A stretch of 15,018 nucleotides of DNA, from assembly GCA_913043015.1 (NCBI GenBank), contig CAJWKX010000010.1:1-15018 (forward strand), in the 5' to 3' direction. Position 1 is the first letter of the stretch. Every line of letters begins with the position of its first letter. The position numbers and the translations under genes are program-made. The stretch comes from an uncultured Candidatus Pelagibacter sp. GTDB lineage: Bacteria; Pseudomonadota; Alphaproteobacteria; Pelagibacterales; Pelagibacteraceae. The notes under the pieces were generated by a model that saw only the letters and a program-made list of their open reading frames with translations, had not been told where the DNA came from and did no database searches. Below are positions 6,898 to 14,722 of the stretch, in pieces.

Positions 6898-9733
6898 TTA
6901 GTTGTCCTAATTTAATTTTTGAAATTATCTCACTCAAACCTGTTGCATTTGAACCTTTTACCATTAGATAATCATTGTTTCTTAAATCATTTCTCATTAA
7001 GTTTAAAATTTCTTTCTTACTATTTAATATTTTTCCTTTTTTTTGTGTTTTAATTTTGTTGAAAGTTTCTTCTATATCCTTGCCATATACAAACACTTTG
7101 TTTATTTTTGATTTATTTACTATTTTTGCGGCTTCTTTATGAAGCTTCTTAGAGAATTTTCCTAATTCCAACATATCTCCTAATAAAATATTTTTATTTT
7201 TTGAATTAACATTGATTTTATCAAAATTATTAATTGCAAATTCCAGTGATGAAGGATTTGAATTATAACTTTCATCAACAATATTAATTAATTTATTATT
7301 TATTTTAATTATCGAAAAATCACCTCTTCCTTTGGGTACTTTGAAATTATAAAAAAAATTTTCTTTAAGATTTTGGATATCTAAAAAATTCGATATTGCA
7401 GCAATAGTAGCTAAGATATTGACTATATATGATTTAAGGCTGTCTTTTATAATAAATTTTTTAATATTTTTACCTATTTTTATAATTAATAAGTAGTTTG
7501 ATTTTTTCTTTGTAATTTTAATCAATCTTATATCTGCTTTATTTTTCTTACTAAATGAAATTACTTTCAGTTTTCTTTTTATGGCTTTGTTTTTTAAAAA
7601 ATTAAAATATTTATCATCCTTATTTAAAACAATAGATCCTCCACTAATAATATTATTTATCATTTCAGATTTTGCTAAAGCTATTTCTGATAAATTCTTA
7701 AAGTTTTTAATATGAGCATAAGAAATATTTGTGATTACACCTAGATCGGGCATGATGAGTTTTGTTAAGTTATCTATTTCGCCTTTTTTATCCATTCCAA
7801 CTTCAAAAACTCCAAAAATATCTTTTTTCTGTATGTTAAATAAACTTATAGGAACACCATATTTATTATTAAATGATTTCTTTGAATAAGTGGTGGAAGC
7901 AATTTTATTTAAACATTGGCCTATTAATTCTTTAAGTGAAGTTTTTCCAGAACTTCCAGTTATTGCAATTGCTTTAATATTTGATGCTTTTCTAACCAAA
8001 TTAGAACAATCTGATAAAAAATTTAATGTGTTATTAACTTTTATTTTTTTTGAATTAAATCCACCGTAATTTTTGTCTATTATTGCAAAAGCTGCACCTT
8101 TTTTAATTGCTTCATTTGAATATCTATTGCCGTCCAATTTTTGTCCTTTAATTCCAAAGAAGATATTATTTTTTTTTATTTCTTTAGAATTAATCGAAGC
8201 CAAATTAATTTTTTGATTGTTACTTAATTTAATTTTTTTTATCTTTTCTGTGATTATGTTTAACTTCCAATTTTCTGAAAAATTTTTATTTTTATATTTA
8301 ATATTTTTCAAAATATGTTTTTTATCCGAAAAAATTTTTTTCTTTGAATGCTCTTGATAATTTTCATGTCCTTTTCCTGCAACCAAAAGAATGTCTCCTG
8401 AGCAAAGATTTTTTACTGCTTTTGAAATTGCTTTTTCTCTTGAGGAAATTTCAATAAATTTGGATTTGTTTATTTTTTTTTTTATTTGACTTCTAATTTT
8501 TTTTGGATTCTCTCTTCTAGGATTGTCATCAGTTAAATAAATTTTATCACATAAATCATTTGCAATTTTTCCCATGATTTGTCTTTTTGGCTTGTCTCTT
8601 TCACCTCCACAACCAAATACTATAGAAATTTTACTTAATTTAAATTGTTCTCTTAAATTTTCCAAACAAGTTTTTAAGGCATCTGGTGTATGCGCATAAT
8701 CCAATATAACTTTAGAATTATTTTTTAAATTTCCAACTTTTTCTAATCTCCCCTTAACAGGTTTGATTTTATTTATTGATTTTATTATTTTTTTCATAGG
8801 TAAATTACTGTTTTTTGCCGCAATAATTGCCATAATTAAATTTTTGATTTGTATTTTTCCAATAAGATCTGTTTTAAATGAATAAGTATGATTTTTAAAA
8901 ATGAATGTTATCTCTTGTTTACTACCAATAAATTTATGATTTATTATTTTTAGATCAGAATTTTTTTTACCAATAGTTATTGAATTTAGTTTTTTTTTTA
9001 TTGATATGCTTTTTAAAATTTTAGATTGTAAAATCTCGGTATCATAAATTATTTTTGAGTTTTTATTTAATAATTTATTAAATAAAATCATTTTTGATTT
9101 TAAATAATCCTCAAAAGATTTATGATAATCTAAGTGATCTCTAGATAAATTAGTAAAAATTCCTATATTAAATTTTAATCCATGTAATCTGTACTGCTTT
9201 AAACCATGGCTAGAAGCTTCCAAGATAATATTGTTAATTTTACTTTTTTTTTGCTCTTCTAAAATTTTATTTAAACTTATCGGATCTAACGTAGTATTAT
9301 GTGTATTTAAATTTAATTTGTTAGAATTAACTCCTAATGTTCCTATAGATGCTACTTTTTTTTTATTTAAATTTAAAATTTGAAAAAAAAAATTTGCTAC
9401 AGAAGATTTTCCGTTAGTGCCTGTAACTGCAATTAGGTTTTTTGGTCTCTTATTATAAAATCTACTAGCAGTTTCGGAAAGTAATTTTCTGGGATTTTTA
9501 CTATTTAAGAATAATACATCTTTTTTGTGGCCTTGATATTTAAGATCAGAAATTATTGTTTTTGCGCCTTTTTTAATTGCTTCATTAATAAATTTTTTTC
9601 CATCAGTTTTATTGCCTTTAATTGCAAAAAAAATAAATCCTTTTTTAATTTCATTGCTTTTGAATGAAATTCCAGAGAAACTATGATTTAAGTAATTTTT
9701 GCTTATATTTGAAAAATATTCTTTTATTAACAT
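6887..9733 (-). CDS. murE-murF: Bifunctional MurE/MurF ligase fusion
   Basis: One 948-residue chain holding two complete Mur ligases. The MurE half (about 1-485) adds meso-diaminopimelate: ATP loop TGTNGKSS (104-111), NTTLDP (146-151), EASSHGL (172-178), FTNLSRDHLDYH (193-204), YAHTPDAL (346-353), and TDDNPRRENP (401-410), whose DNPR core marks DAP rather than Lys specificity; GKGHE is at 453-457. The MurF half (about 500-948) adds D-Ala-D-Ala: TGSSGKTS (592-599), FNNKYGVP (621-628), FEVGMDKKGEI (643-653), VDESYNSNPSS (819-829), LGDMLELG (851-858), VKGSNATGL (925-933). The linker is only about 15-30 residues and there is no stop or frameshift between the halves. ATG 9733 lies 17 nt after the ftsI stop. 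The fusion joins two consecutive pathway steps. Other bacteria are known to carry MurE-MurF fusions. Confidence 0.96.
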   Translation of the reverse strand: MLIKEYFSNISKNYLNHSFSGISFKSNEIKKGFIFFAIKGNKTDGKKFINEAIKKGAKTIISDLKYQGHKKDVLFLNSKNPRKLLSETASRFYNKRPKNLIAVTGTNGKSSVANFFFQILNLNKKKVASIGTLGVNSNKLNLNTHNTTLDPISLNKILEEQKKSKINNIILEASSHGLKQYRLHGLKFNIGIFTNLSRDHLDYHKSFEDYLKSKMILFNKLLNKNSKIIYDTEILQSKILKSISIKKKLNSITIGKKNSDLKIINHKFIGSKQEITFIFKNHTYSFKTDLIGKIQIKNLIMAIIAAKNSNLPMKKIIKSINKIKPVKGRLEKVGNLKNNSKVILDYAHTPDALKTCLENLREQFKLSKISIVFGCGGERDKPKRQIMGKIANDLCDKIYLTDDNPRRENPKKIRSQIKKKINKSKFIEISSREKAISKAVKNLCSGDILLVAGKGHENYQEHSKKKIFSDKKHILKNIKYKNKNFSENWKLNIITEKIKKIKLSNNQKINLASINSKEIKKNNIFFGIKGQKLDGNRYSNEAIKKGAAFAIIDKNYGGFNSKKIKVNNTLNFLSDCSNLVRKASNIKAIAITGSSGKTSLKELIGQCLNKIASTTYSKKSFNNKYGVPISLFNIQKKDIFGVFEVGMDKKGEIDNLTKLIMPDLGVITNISYAHIKNFKNLSEIALAKSEMINNIISGGSIVLNKDDKYFNFLKNKAIKRKLKVISFSKKNKADIRLIKITKKKSNYLLIIKIGKNIKKFIIKDSLKSYIVNILATIAAISNFLDIQNLKENFFYNFKVPKGRGDFSIIKINNKLINIVDESYNSNPSSLEFAINNFDKINVNSKNKNILLGDMLELGKFSKKLHKEAAKIVNKSKINKVFVYGKDIEETFNKIKTQKKGKILNSKKEILNLMRNDLRNNDYLMVKGSNATGLSEIISKIKLGQLNAL
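8097..9586 (-). repeat. 20-nt direct repeat pair in the murE and murF halves
   Basis: An identical 20-base word lies at 8097-8116 and 9567-9586, exactly 1470 bases (490 codons) apart. It encodes the shared peptide NEAIKKGA in each N-terminal domain. The surrounding residues are alike as well: FFAIKGNKTDGKKF in MurE (35-48) and FFGIKGQKLDGNRY in MurF (525-538). This reflects the common ancestry of the two domains, or a local copy between them, inside one gene. The span given covers both copies and the DNA between them. Confidence 0.6.
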
Positions 9734-9750
9734 TAAAATAATTTAAGCTC

Positions 9751-11415
9751 TTAATATTTTGTGGCTAAAATTGGTCCAATATTTTTTATTATTTGTCCAG
9801 AGATAAGAACGGTAGTCCAGCCGGCTGTATTTCTCCAATTACCTTTATATTTTTGTCCACTCGATAGAGTATAAGTATATTCTTTATTAGGTTTTGGTTC
9901 ATCAAGTAAAACTAATAAAATAAATTTTGGATTTGAAAATGGGAAAATTGAAACAAAAGTATTTATTTTGTCTTTTGTATAAATGCTATTTTTAACTTTA
10001 TATGCAGTACCAGTTTTGCCAGCTATTTCGTATCCAGGTATATTTGCAAAACTTGCTGTCCCTTCTTTTGTGGAAACAACTTTTCTTAAAATAGGATTAA
10101 TTTTTTTGCTCACGTTATTTTTAAGTATTTTTTTTTTTTGAGTATTTTTTTTTTCTTTTTTAATTAAACTTGGATTTATTTCATATCCACCATTTGAAAT
10201 TATTGAATAAGCTTTAGCTAATTGTAATAGAGTTGTTGCAATTCCATGGCCAAATGATGAGGTTGCTAATTTACATTTGCCCCATCTGAAATTTAATGGT
10301 TGACCGACTTCCTCTAAATCAAATTCAATTTTATTTAAAACTCCTAATTTATTTAAAAAGTTTTTGTATTTTTCTAAACCAATTTTTTGTGCAATTCTTA
10401 CAGATCCAATGTTAGAAGATCTAATTAGAATTTGTTCTGCAGTTAAATTGCTAGGAAGTTTATTATCATGCTCAGATATAATATTTCCTGCACAATAAAT
10501 TTTTTTACCTAATTTTTCAAAATTGGTTTCGGGTTCTACAATATTGTTTTCAAATGCTGCTGCTAAAGTTAAAGTTTTAAAAACTGAACCTAATTCATAA
10601 ACTCCTTTGGTTACTTTATTAGTATATTTTAAATCATCTATAGTTTCTCGTTTGTTAAGATCAAAATCTGGAAGAGAAACCAAAGAGATAACTTCTCCAG
10701 TGTTTATGTTCATCAATAGAGCAGCGCTTCCTAGATTGTTAAAAATTTCTTTTGATTTAATAAGGTCTTCTCTAATCAAATATTGAATATCTGTGTCTAC
10801 AGTCAATTGGATTGGTTCATTATTTTTTCTTAATTCATAATCATAGAATTTTTCAATTCCCGAAATTCCATTATTATCATTATCTATCTGACCGATAATA
10901 TGACTAAACAAACTTCCTTGTGGATAAATCCTTGATATTTTTTCTTCTGGTATTATTGATTTATCGCCTAAAAGAATTAACTCCTCAAACTTATTTTGGC
11001 TTATCTGTTTTTGGAGATAAAAAAACTTTTCTCCATTTAATTTTTTTTCAATTTTTTTATAATCTTTATTTGGAAAAATTAGCTTTAAGTTAATTAAAAG
11101 TTTTTTTTTATTAATAACTAGATTGGGATTGATTCCAATATTAGTTGTAATAACAGTTTTTGCAAGTATGTTCCTGTCTCTGTCAATTATGCTGGATCTA
11201 TAATCTGATTTTGTTATATGAGGTTTGTTTCCTTCTTTCACAAAAGATCCTAGATATATTGCCTTTGATGAAAAAATCAAAGATACAATTAAAAATACAA
11301 AAAAAATAAAAGCAACTCTATTGAATGAAATATTTAAATTTGATTTCGATTTTTTATAAGAAAATTTAATTTCATAATCTTCTAAAATTAAATTAGTATT
11401 ATTATTTTTTTCCAT
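9751..11415 (-). CDS. ftsI: Penicillin-binding protein 3, septal transpeptidase FtsI
   Basis: Class B PBP that cross-links septal peptidoglycan, anchored in the inner membrane with its catalytic domain in the periplasm; partner of FtsW. In the 554-residue form it has a short cytoplasmic tail, one transmembrane segment (about 34-55), a pedestal region from about 70 with RSSIIDRDRNILA, and a transpeptidase domain. The domain carries GSVFK (276-280, catalytic Ser277), SSN (333-335) and KTGT (467-470). IIGQIDNDNNGISGIE is typical of alphaproteobacterial FtsI. The ATG at 11415 starts one base after the ftsL stop and is preferred. A TTG at 11436 would add seven residues and overlap ftsL by 20 nt. 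The stretch at about 417-441 is very Lys/Asn rich, likely a low-complexity loop. Confidence 0.96.
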   Translation of the reverse strand: MEKNNNTNLILEDYEIKFSYKKSKSNLNISFNRVAFIFFVFLIVSLIFSSKAIYLGSFVKEGNKPHITKSDYRSSIIDRDRNILAKTVITTNIGINPNLVINKKKLLINLKLIFPNKDYKKIEKKLNGEKFFYLQKQISQNKFEELILLGDKSIIPEEKISRIYPQGSLFSHIIGQIDNDNNGISGIEKFYDYELRKNNEPIQLTVDTDIQYLIREDLIKSKEIFNNLGSAALLMNINTGEVISLVSLPDFDLNKRETIDDLKYTNKVTKGVYELGSVFKTLTLAAAFENNIVEPETNFEKLGKKIYCAGNIISEHDNKLPSNLTAEQILIRSSNIGSVRIAQKIGLEKYKNFLNKLGVLNKIEFDLEEVGQPLNFRWGKCKLATSSFGHGIATTLLQLAKAYSIISNGGYEINPSLIKKEKKNTQKKKILKNNVSKKINPILRKVVSTKEGTASFANIPGYEIAGKTGTAYKVKNSIYTKDKINTFVSIFPFSNPKFILLVLLDEPKPNKEYTYTLSSGQKYKGNWRNTAGWTTVLISGQIIKNIGPILATKY

Positions 11416-11416
11416 A

Positions 11417-11725
11417 TTAATTTTCGCTATTTTCAACTAATTTTTTTATAACAATTTCCTTATCATTGAACTCGATTTGATTCACATTCTGTATATCAAT
11501 TGGAATTAGTTCGTTTTCAAAATAATTTTTCTGGTACTCGTGTAATTTTTTTGGAGAACTAAGGAAATTATAATCAAGTAAAACAAATTCATATTGATCT
11601 GTTAAAAATCTTATGTCTTCTCTTAAATTAAAAATTTCTTTATCAATTTTTTTTGTTGAGTTTTTTGTGAAAGTGGTTGCTAAAATTAAAATTATTATAG
11701 AAATTATTAATGTAATTCTTTTCAT
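11417..11725 (-). CDS. ftsL: FtsL-like cell division protein
   Basis: Small 102-residue bitopic membrane protein: Met-Lys-Arg start, one hydrophobic segment (about 4-19), then a periplasmic part with heptad-like spacing suggesting a short coiled coil (about 24-55). The block LLDYNFLSSPKKLHEY (49-64) matches the pattern that follows the coiled coil in alphaproteobacterial FtsL (a Leu-rich segment, an aromatic residue, then S/R-P-x-x-L). FtsL joins FtsB and FtsQ and activates FtsW-FtsI. The primary sequence is weakly conserved, so the call rests on topology, this block and the location between rsmH and ftsI, which is the usual ftsL site. Its ATG forms an ATGA overlap with the rsmH stop (4 nt). 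FtsB would be an alternative by topology, but its gene is normally elsewhere. Confidence 0.82.
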   Translation of the reverse strand: MKRITLIISIIILILATTFTKNSTKKIDKEIFNLREDIRFLTDQYEFVLLDYNFLSSPKKLHEYQKNYFENELIPIDIQNVNQIEFNDKEIVIKKLVENSEN

Positions 11726-12729
11726 AGTTGTTTTGCTAAATTTTCAACATCGATTAAATAATCAAATTTTTTCAGAAATTCTGTAAAATCGCCTTTGTCA
11801 GCAATTTTAATTGCATATCTCAATTTTGCAGATCTGGAAGGAGGATTAATTTTTTTTTCTTTTAAGCTTGGTAAAATTGGTTTTTTTTCAATTAACTTAA
11901 ACAATTTTTTATTTTCCAATTTATTGGGTATATATCGTGAAGTATTTTTATTCTCCGAATAATTTTTAAATAAAAACTTTACAATTCTATCTTCTATCGA
12001 GTGAAATGTAACAACAATAATTACGCCACCAATCGGAAGGATTTTAAAACTATTTATTAAACCATAAATTAATTCACTAATTTCTTGATTCACAAAAATT
12101 CTTAAAGCCTGAAAAACTTTTGTTGCATTGTGGATTTTGTAATTTTTATATTTTTTTGCACTATTTATAATTTTAACTAAATCTTCGGTGTTAATATTTT
12201 TATTTTTTCTCAACTCTACAATTTTTTTTGAAATTAATTTATATTTTCTTTCTTCACCAAAAAACTTGAATATTTTTTCAAGACTTTTTTGATCTAAATT
12301 ATTTACAACTTCATCAGCTGAAACATCATTTAATCCCATTTTCATATTAAGCTTACCAATACTATTAAATGAGAGTCCTTTTTTAGGGTCCTTGATTTGA
12401 TTAAATGAATAGCCAAGGTCAAAGATGGCAGCTTTTAGATTTTCAACATTTATTTCTATTTTATCAATATCACTAAATTTTTTATTCTCGAAGTAGAAAC
12501 GCTCTTTATACTTTTCTTTAAACCAATTTATGTTTTTTAGTGTATCTGTATCTCGATCTAAAGCTATAATTTTATTATCTTGATGATCTAAAATTTTTTT
12601 TGAATAGCAACCTTGACCAAATGTGCAATCAACAAAAGTGCCACCATAATGAGGGGAAATAATGCTTACTAATTCATCTAGCAATACTGGAAAATGTTTT
12701 TCTTTTTCCAAATTTATGGTGGCACTCAT
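11722..12729 (-). CDS. rsmH: 16S rRNA m4C1402 N4-methyltransferase RsmH (MraW)
   Basis: SAM-dependent methyltransferase that modifies the N4 of C1402 in the decoding centre of 16S rRNA; its gene is a standard member of this cluster. The 335 residues show HFPVLLDEL (12-20), the SAM-binding loop DCTFGQGCYS (34-43), DLGYSFNQI (104-112) leading into DPKKGLSF (114-121), HNATKVFQALRIFVNQE (200-216), TFHSIEDRIVK (241-251) and the C-terminal PPSRSAKLR. The usual Gly-rich loop ends GGYS or GGHS; here it reads GCYS, a small deviation. ATG 12729 is 18 nt after the ftsZ stop, with an A-rich leader and no Shine-Dalgarno-like site. Its TGA is shared with the ftsL ATG. Confidence 0.97.
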   Translation of the reverse strand: MSATINLEKEKHFPVLLDELVSIISPHYGGTFVDCTFGQGCYSKKILDHQDNKIIALDRDTDTLKNINWFKEKYKERFYFENKKFSDIDKIEINVENLKAAIFDLGYSFNQIKDPKKGLSFNSIGKLNMKMGLNDVSADEVVNNLDQKSLEKIFKFFGEERKYKLISKKIVELRKNKNINTEDLVKIINSAKKYKNYKIHNATKVFQALRIFVNQEISELIYGLINSFKILPIGGVIIVVTFHSIEDRIVKFLFKNYSENKNTSRYIPNKLENKKLFKLIEKKPILPSLKEKKINPPSRSAKLRYAIKIADKGDFTEFLKKFDYLIDVENLAKQL

Positions 12730-12747
12730 TTATTTTTTTGAAGACCA

Positions 12748-14184
12748 TTAATTTTTTTGTCTTCTCAAAAATGCTGGAATGTCTAAATCATCATCTTCTT
12801 CTTCTGATTTTTCAGAATTATCAAAAGAAGTAAATTCATTATCGGAACTCTCTGGGCTTTCTGAATTGAATAACTCAGGAGTTTCTTCCTCAATCTCGAA
12901 GTTTTCTAACCCATTAGAAGCATTTTCTTGTTCTTGCTCTGGTACATTAGCGTATTGATCATCTTCAAGCTTCGTTTCTTTAGAGCTGCTCTCATTAATA
13001 ATCTCTTGAGAAACAACAGATTGTTCTACTTCTTGCGCAGTCTCTTGCTGTACTTCATTTTCTAATTTTAGGGCAGTTGCTCCCTCAGTAATCGTAGATG
13101 TCATAGAATTAGAAAAATTAATTGACTGAGATGAGTCTGTATTTTGAAAATCAGAATAGCCTGGATTTCTGTTTTGTATTCTATGAACCATGTTAATAAC
13201 TGATTTTGACTCTGGTTGTTGGCCATCCAATGAAGTTGCAACGATTGAAACTCTCATTTTTCCATCTAAAGATGGATCTGTAATTGCTCCAATTATAAGT
13301 TCTGCTTCTGGATCAACTTCGGCTCTTACTTTATTTACTGCTTCATCGACCTCAAAAAGTTTAAGATCATTTCCACCTGTAATATTAACCAATAAGCCTT
13401 TTGCACCTTTTAATGTATAATCATCAATTAAAGGATTATTAATTGCCATTTCTGCTGCATTAATTGCACGACCTTCGCCTTCAGCCTCACCTGTTCCCAT
13501 CATTGCTTTGCCCATGGAACTCATTACCGTTTCAACATCAGCAAAATCAAGATTGATTAAACCTGGTCTAACCATTAAGTCTGTAATACTTTGAACTCCA
13601 TGTAACAAAACATCATTTGAAAATTCAAAAGATTGTTCAAAAGTTGTTTGCTCATTTGCAATTTTAAATAAGTTTTGGTTCGGTACAACAATAATTGTAT
13701 CTACATGTTTTCTTAACTCTTCTAATCCTTGTTGAGCTCTTCTCGTTCTAGAAGGTCCTTCATACAAAAATGGAAGAGTAACAACTCCAACAGTTAAAAT
13801 ATTTAATTCTTTTGCGGCTCTTGCAATCACATGAGCTGCACCAGTTCCAGTTCCACCACCCATACCAGCAGTTATAAAAACCATATTTGCGCCCTGTAAA
13901 ACATTAATTATTTCATTTAATGATTCATCTGCAGCTGCTTGACCAATATCTAATCTTGCACCAGCACCTAGTCCTTTTGTTAAATTTAAACCAATTTGAA
14001 TTTTTGCTTTTGCTTGATTTGATTTTAAATCTTGTGCATCAGTATTAACTGCAATAAATTCTACTCCTTGAAGACCATTTTCAATCATTCCATTGATTGC
14101 ATTGCCCCCTGCTCCGCCAAGCCCAAGAACTAAAATTCTTGGTTTTAGCTCTCTGATATCTGGTGTTTTAAAATTTATAGTCAT
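12748..14184 (-). CDS. ftsZ: Cell division GTPase FtsZ
   Basis: Tubulin-like GTPase that polymerises under the membrane at mid-cell and recruits the divisome. The GTPase core is at 13-320: VLGLGGAGGNAI (19-30), the tubulin signature AGMGGGTGTG (106-115), VVTLPFLYEG (134-143) and the catalytic synergy loop NLDFADVE (211-218). Then comes a long acidic, Gln/Ser/Glu/Asn-rich, probably disordered linker (about 321-464) and a conserved C-terminal peptide DDLDIPAFLRRQ (465-476), the site bound by anchors such as FtsA. At 478 residues it is longer than the E. coli protein, mainly because of the linker. Codons look less AT-driven than in the mur genes. Its place between mraZ and rsmH is unusual: it normally lies at the far end of this cluster after ftsQ-ftsA. 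A GGGGG block four bases before the ATG is the best ribosome-binding site in the operon. Confidence 0.99.
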   Translation of the reverse strand: MTINFKTPDIRELKPRILVLGLGGAGGNAINGMIENGLQGVEFIAVNTDAQDLKSNQAKAKIQIGLNLTKGLGAGARLDIGQAAADESLNEIINVLQGANMVFITAGMGGGTGTGAAHVIARAAKELNILTVGVVTLPFLYEGPSRTRRAQQGLEELRKHVDTIIVVPNQNLFKIANEQTTFEQSFEFSNDVLLHGVQSITDLMVRPGLINLDFADVETVMSSMGKAMMGTGEAEGEGRAINAAEMAINNPLIDDYTLKGAKGLLVNITGGNDLKLFEVDEAVNKVRAEVDPEAELIIGAITDPSLDGKMRVSIVATSLDGQQPESKSVINMVHRIQNRNPGYSDFQNTDSSQSINFSNSMTSTITEGATALKLENEVQQETAQEVEQSVVSQEIINESSSKETKLEDDQYANVPEQEQENASNGLENFEIEEETPELFNSESPESSDNEFTSFDNSEKSEEEDDDLDIPAFLRRQKN

Positions 14185-14187
14185 TTA

Positions 14188-14194
14188 TCCCCCT
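14188..14194 (-). promoter_or_regulatory. Strong Shine-Dalgarno-like site of ftsZ
   Basis: On the minus strand the bases before the ftsZ ATG read TAGGGGGATAA. The purine block AGGGGGA ends three bases before the ATG, and its five-G core ends four bases before it. I see no comparable block before mraZ, rsmH, murE-murF, ftsI or murB. This fixes the ftsZ start and suggests that ftsZ is translated more strongly than its neighbours from the shared transcript. Confidence 0.6.
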
Positions 14195-14195
14195 A

Positions 14196-14651
14196 TTAGT
14201 TATTAAATTGTCGCTCCCATTTAAGGCTTGCTCGATGAATATTTGATTTTTTTCTTGCTTGAACCCTAAATTTTTCAAAGATTGTTGGTTCCCAGATTTG
14301 AAATGCCTTACCTTGGCCAACAAATAGTATGCTATTTTTTATTTTTGCATGTTTTAATAATTTTGGAGTAAGTGAAATCCTGCCTTCGCTGTCAAATTGT
14401 AGATTTATACTTTCAGATAATATAGATGTAGCAAAATAATCTTTTTTTTCTTCAAAAGGATTCAAAGAGTCAATTGCATTAGATATTTTTTCAATCCTAT
14501 CTTGTGGCCATGCCTCTATGGATTGATTGTTAAAAGATGGATAACAAATTATACCGTTATACCCTAAATTAGAAAGATAAGATCTAAAACTTGCCGGCAC
14601 AGAAACCCTTCCTTTTTTGTCTAATTTGTTTTCGAACGTCGATAGAAACAT
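14196..14651 (-). CDS. mraZ: Transcriptional regulator MraZ
   Basis: DNA-binding protein of the AbrB/SpoVT fold and first gene of the cluster; family members form rings and bind short repeats in the mraZ promoter, acting as autorepressors where studied. The 151 residues hold two tandem SpoVT-AbrB-like halves, each with a family motif: FENKLDKKGRVSVPASFR (6-23) and LQFDSEGRISLTPKLL (84-99). Length and the MFLSTFENKLD start fit the family. It is followed by ftsZ after 11 nt. Three TGGG repeats spaced 10 bp lie 29-52 bp upstream of its ATG across the promoter, fitting autoregulation. No clear Shine-Dalgarno site precedes the ATG: the nearest GGA is about 20 bases upstream. Confidence 0.97.
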   Translation of the reverse strand: MFLSTFENKLDKKGRVSVPASFRSYLSNLGYNGIICYPSFNNQSIEAWPQDRIEKISNAIDSLNPFEEKKDYFATSILSESINLQFDSEGRISLTPKLLKHAKIKNSILFVGQGKAFQIWEPTIFEKFRVQARKKSNIHRASLKWERQFNN

Positions 14652-14679
14652 GTTTATTTAAAATCATTAATTCCATAAT

Positions 14680-14703
14680 TGGGAATTTATGGGATAATAT
14701 GGG
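14680..14703. promoter_or_regulatory. MraZ operator: three TGGG repeats at 10-bp phase
   Basis: On the plus strand TGGG occurs at 14680-14683, 14690-14693 and 14700-14703, each pair exactly one helical turn apart and separated by six A/T bases. E. coli MraZ is known to bind direct TGGGN repeats separated by 5 nt, which is the same 10-bp period. Read on the mraZ strand the units are CCCA: one just before the -10 box, one just after it, and one at about the expected transcription start. Binding there should block RNA polymerase. Binding itself is inferred. Confidence 0.85.
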
Positions 14704-14722
14704 TTTTAAATAATAAGGTCAA
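14694..14722 (-). promoter_or_regulatory. Sigma70-type promoter of the mraZ operon
   Basis: On the minus strand TTGACC (14722-14717) and TATTAT (14699-14694) are separated by exactly 17 bp, an almost consensus housekeeping promoter. Transcription would start near 14687, giving a leader of about 36 nt before the mraZ ATG. It is the only well-formed promoter I noticed on the minus strand in the spacer between rnpB and mraZ, and the small or absent gaps downstream suggest it drives the whole cluster. The match is by eye in AT-rich DNA, but spacing, position and overlap with the TGGG repeats support it. Confidence 0.8.

Noticed and set aside
11416-11436. TTG start extending ftsI by 7 residues
   Set aside because: The ATG at 11415 follows the ftsL stop by one base; the extension adds nothing recognisable and overlaps ftsL by 20 nt.
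13190-13420. Plus-strand 76-codon open frame
   Set aside because: Antisense of the strongly conserved FtsZ core; no independent support.
14673-14692. Inverted repeat CCATAA...TTATGG in the mraZ leader
   Set aside because: Only six pairs around an eight-base loop, and it arises partly from the TGGG operator units; not enough to call a riboswitch or attenuator.
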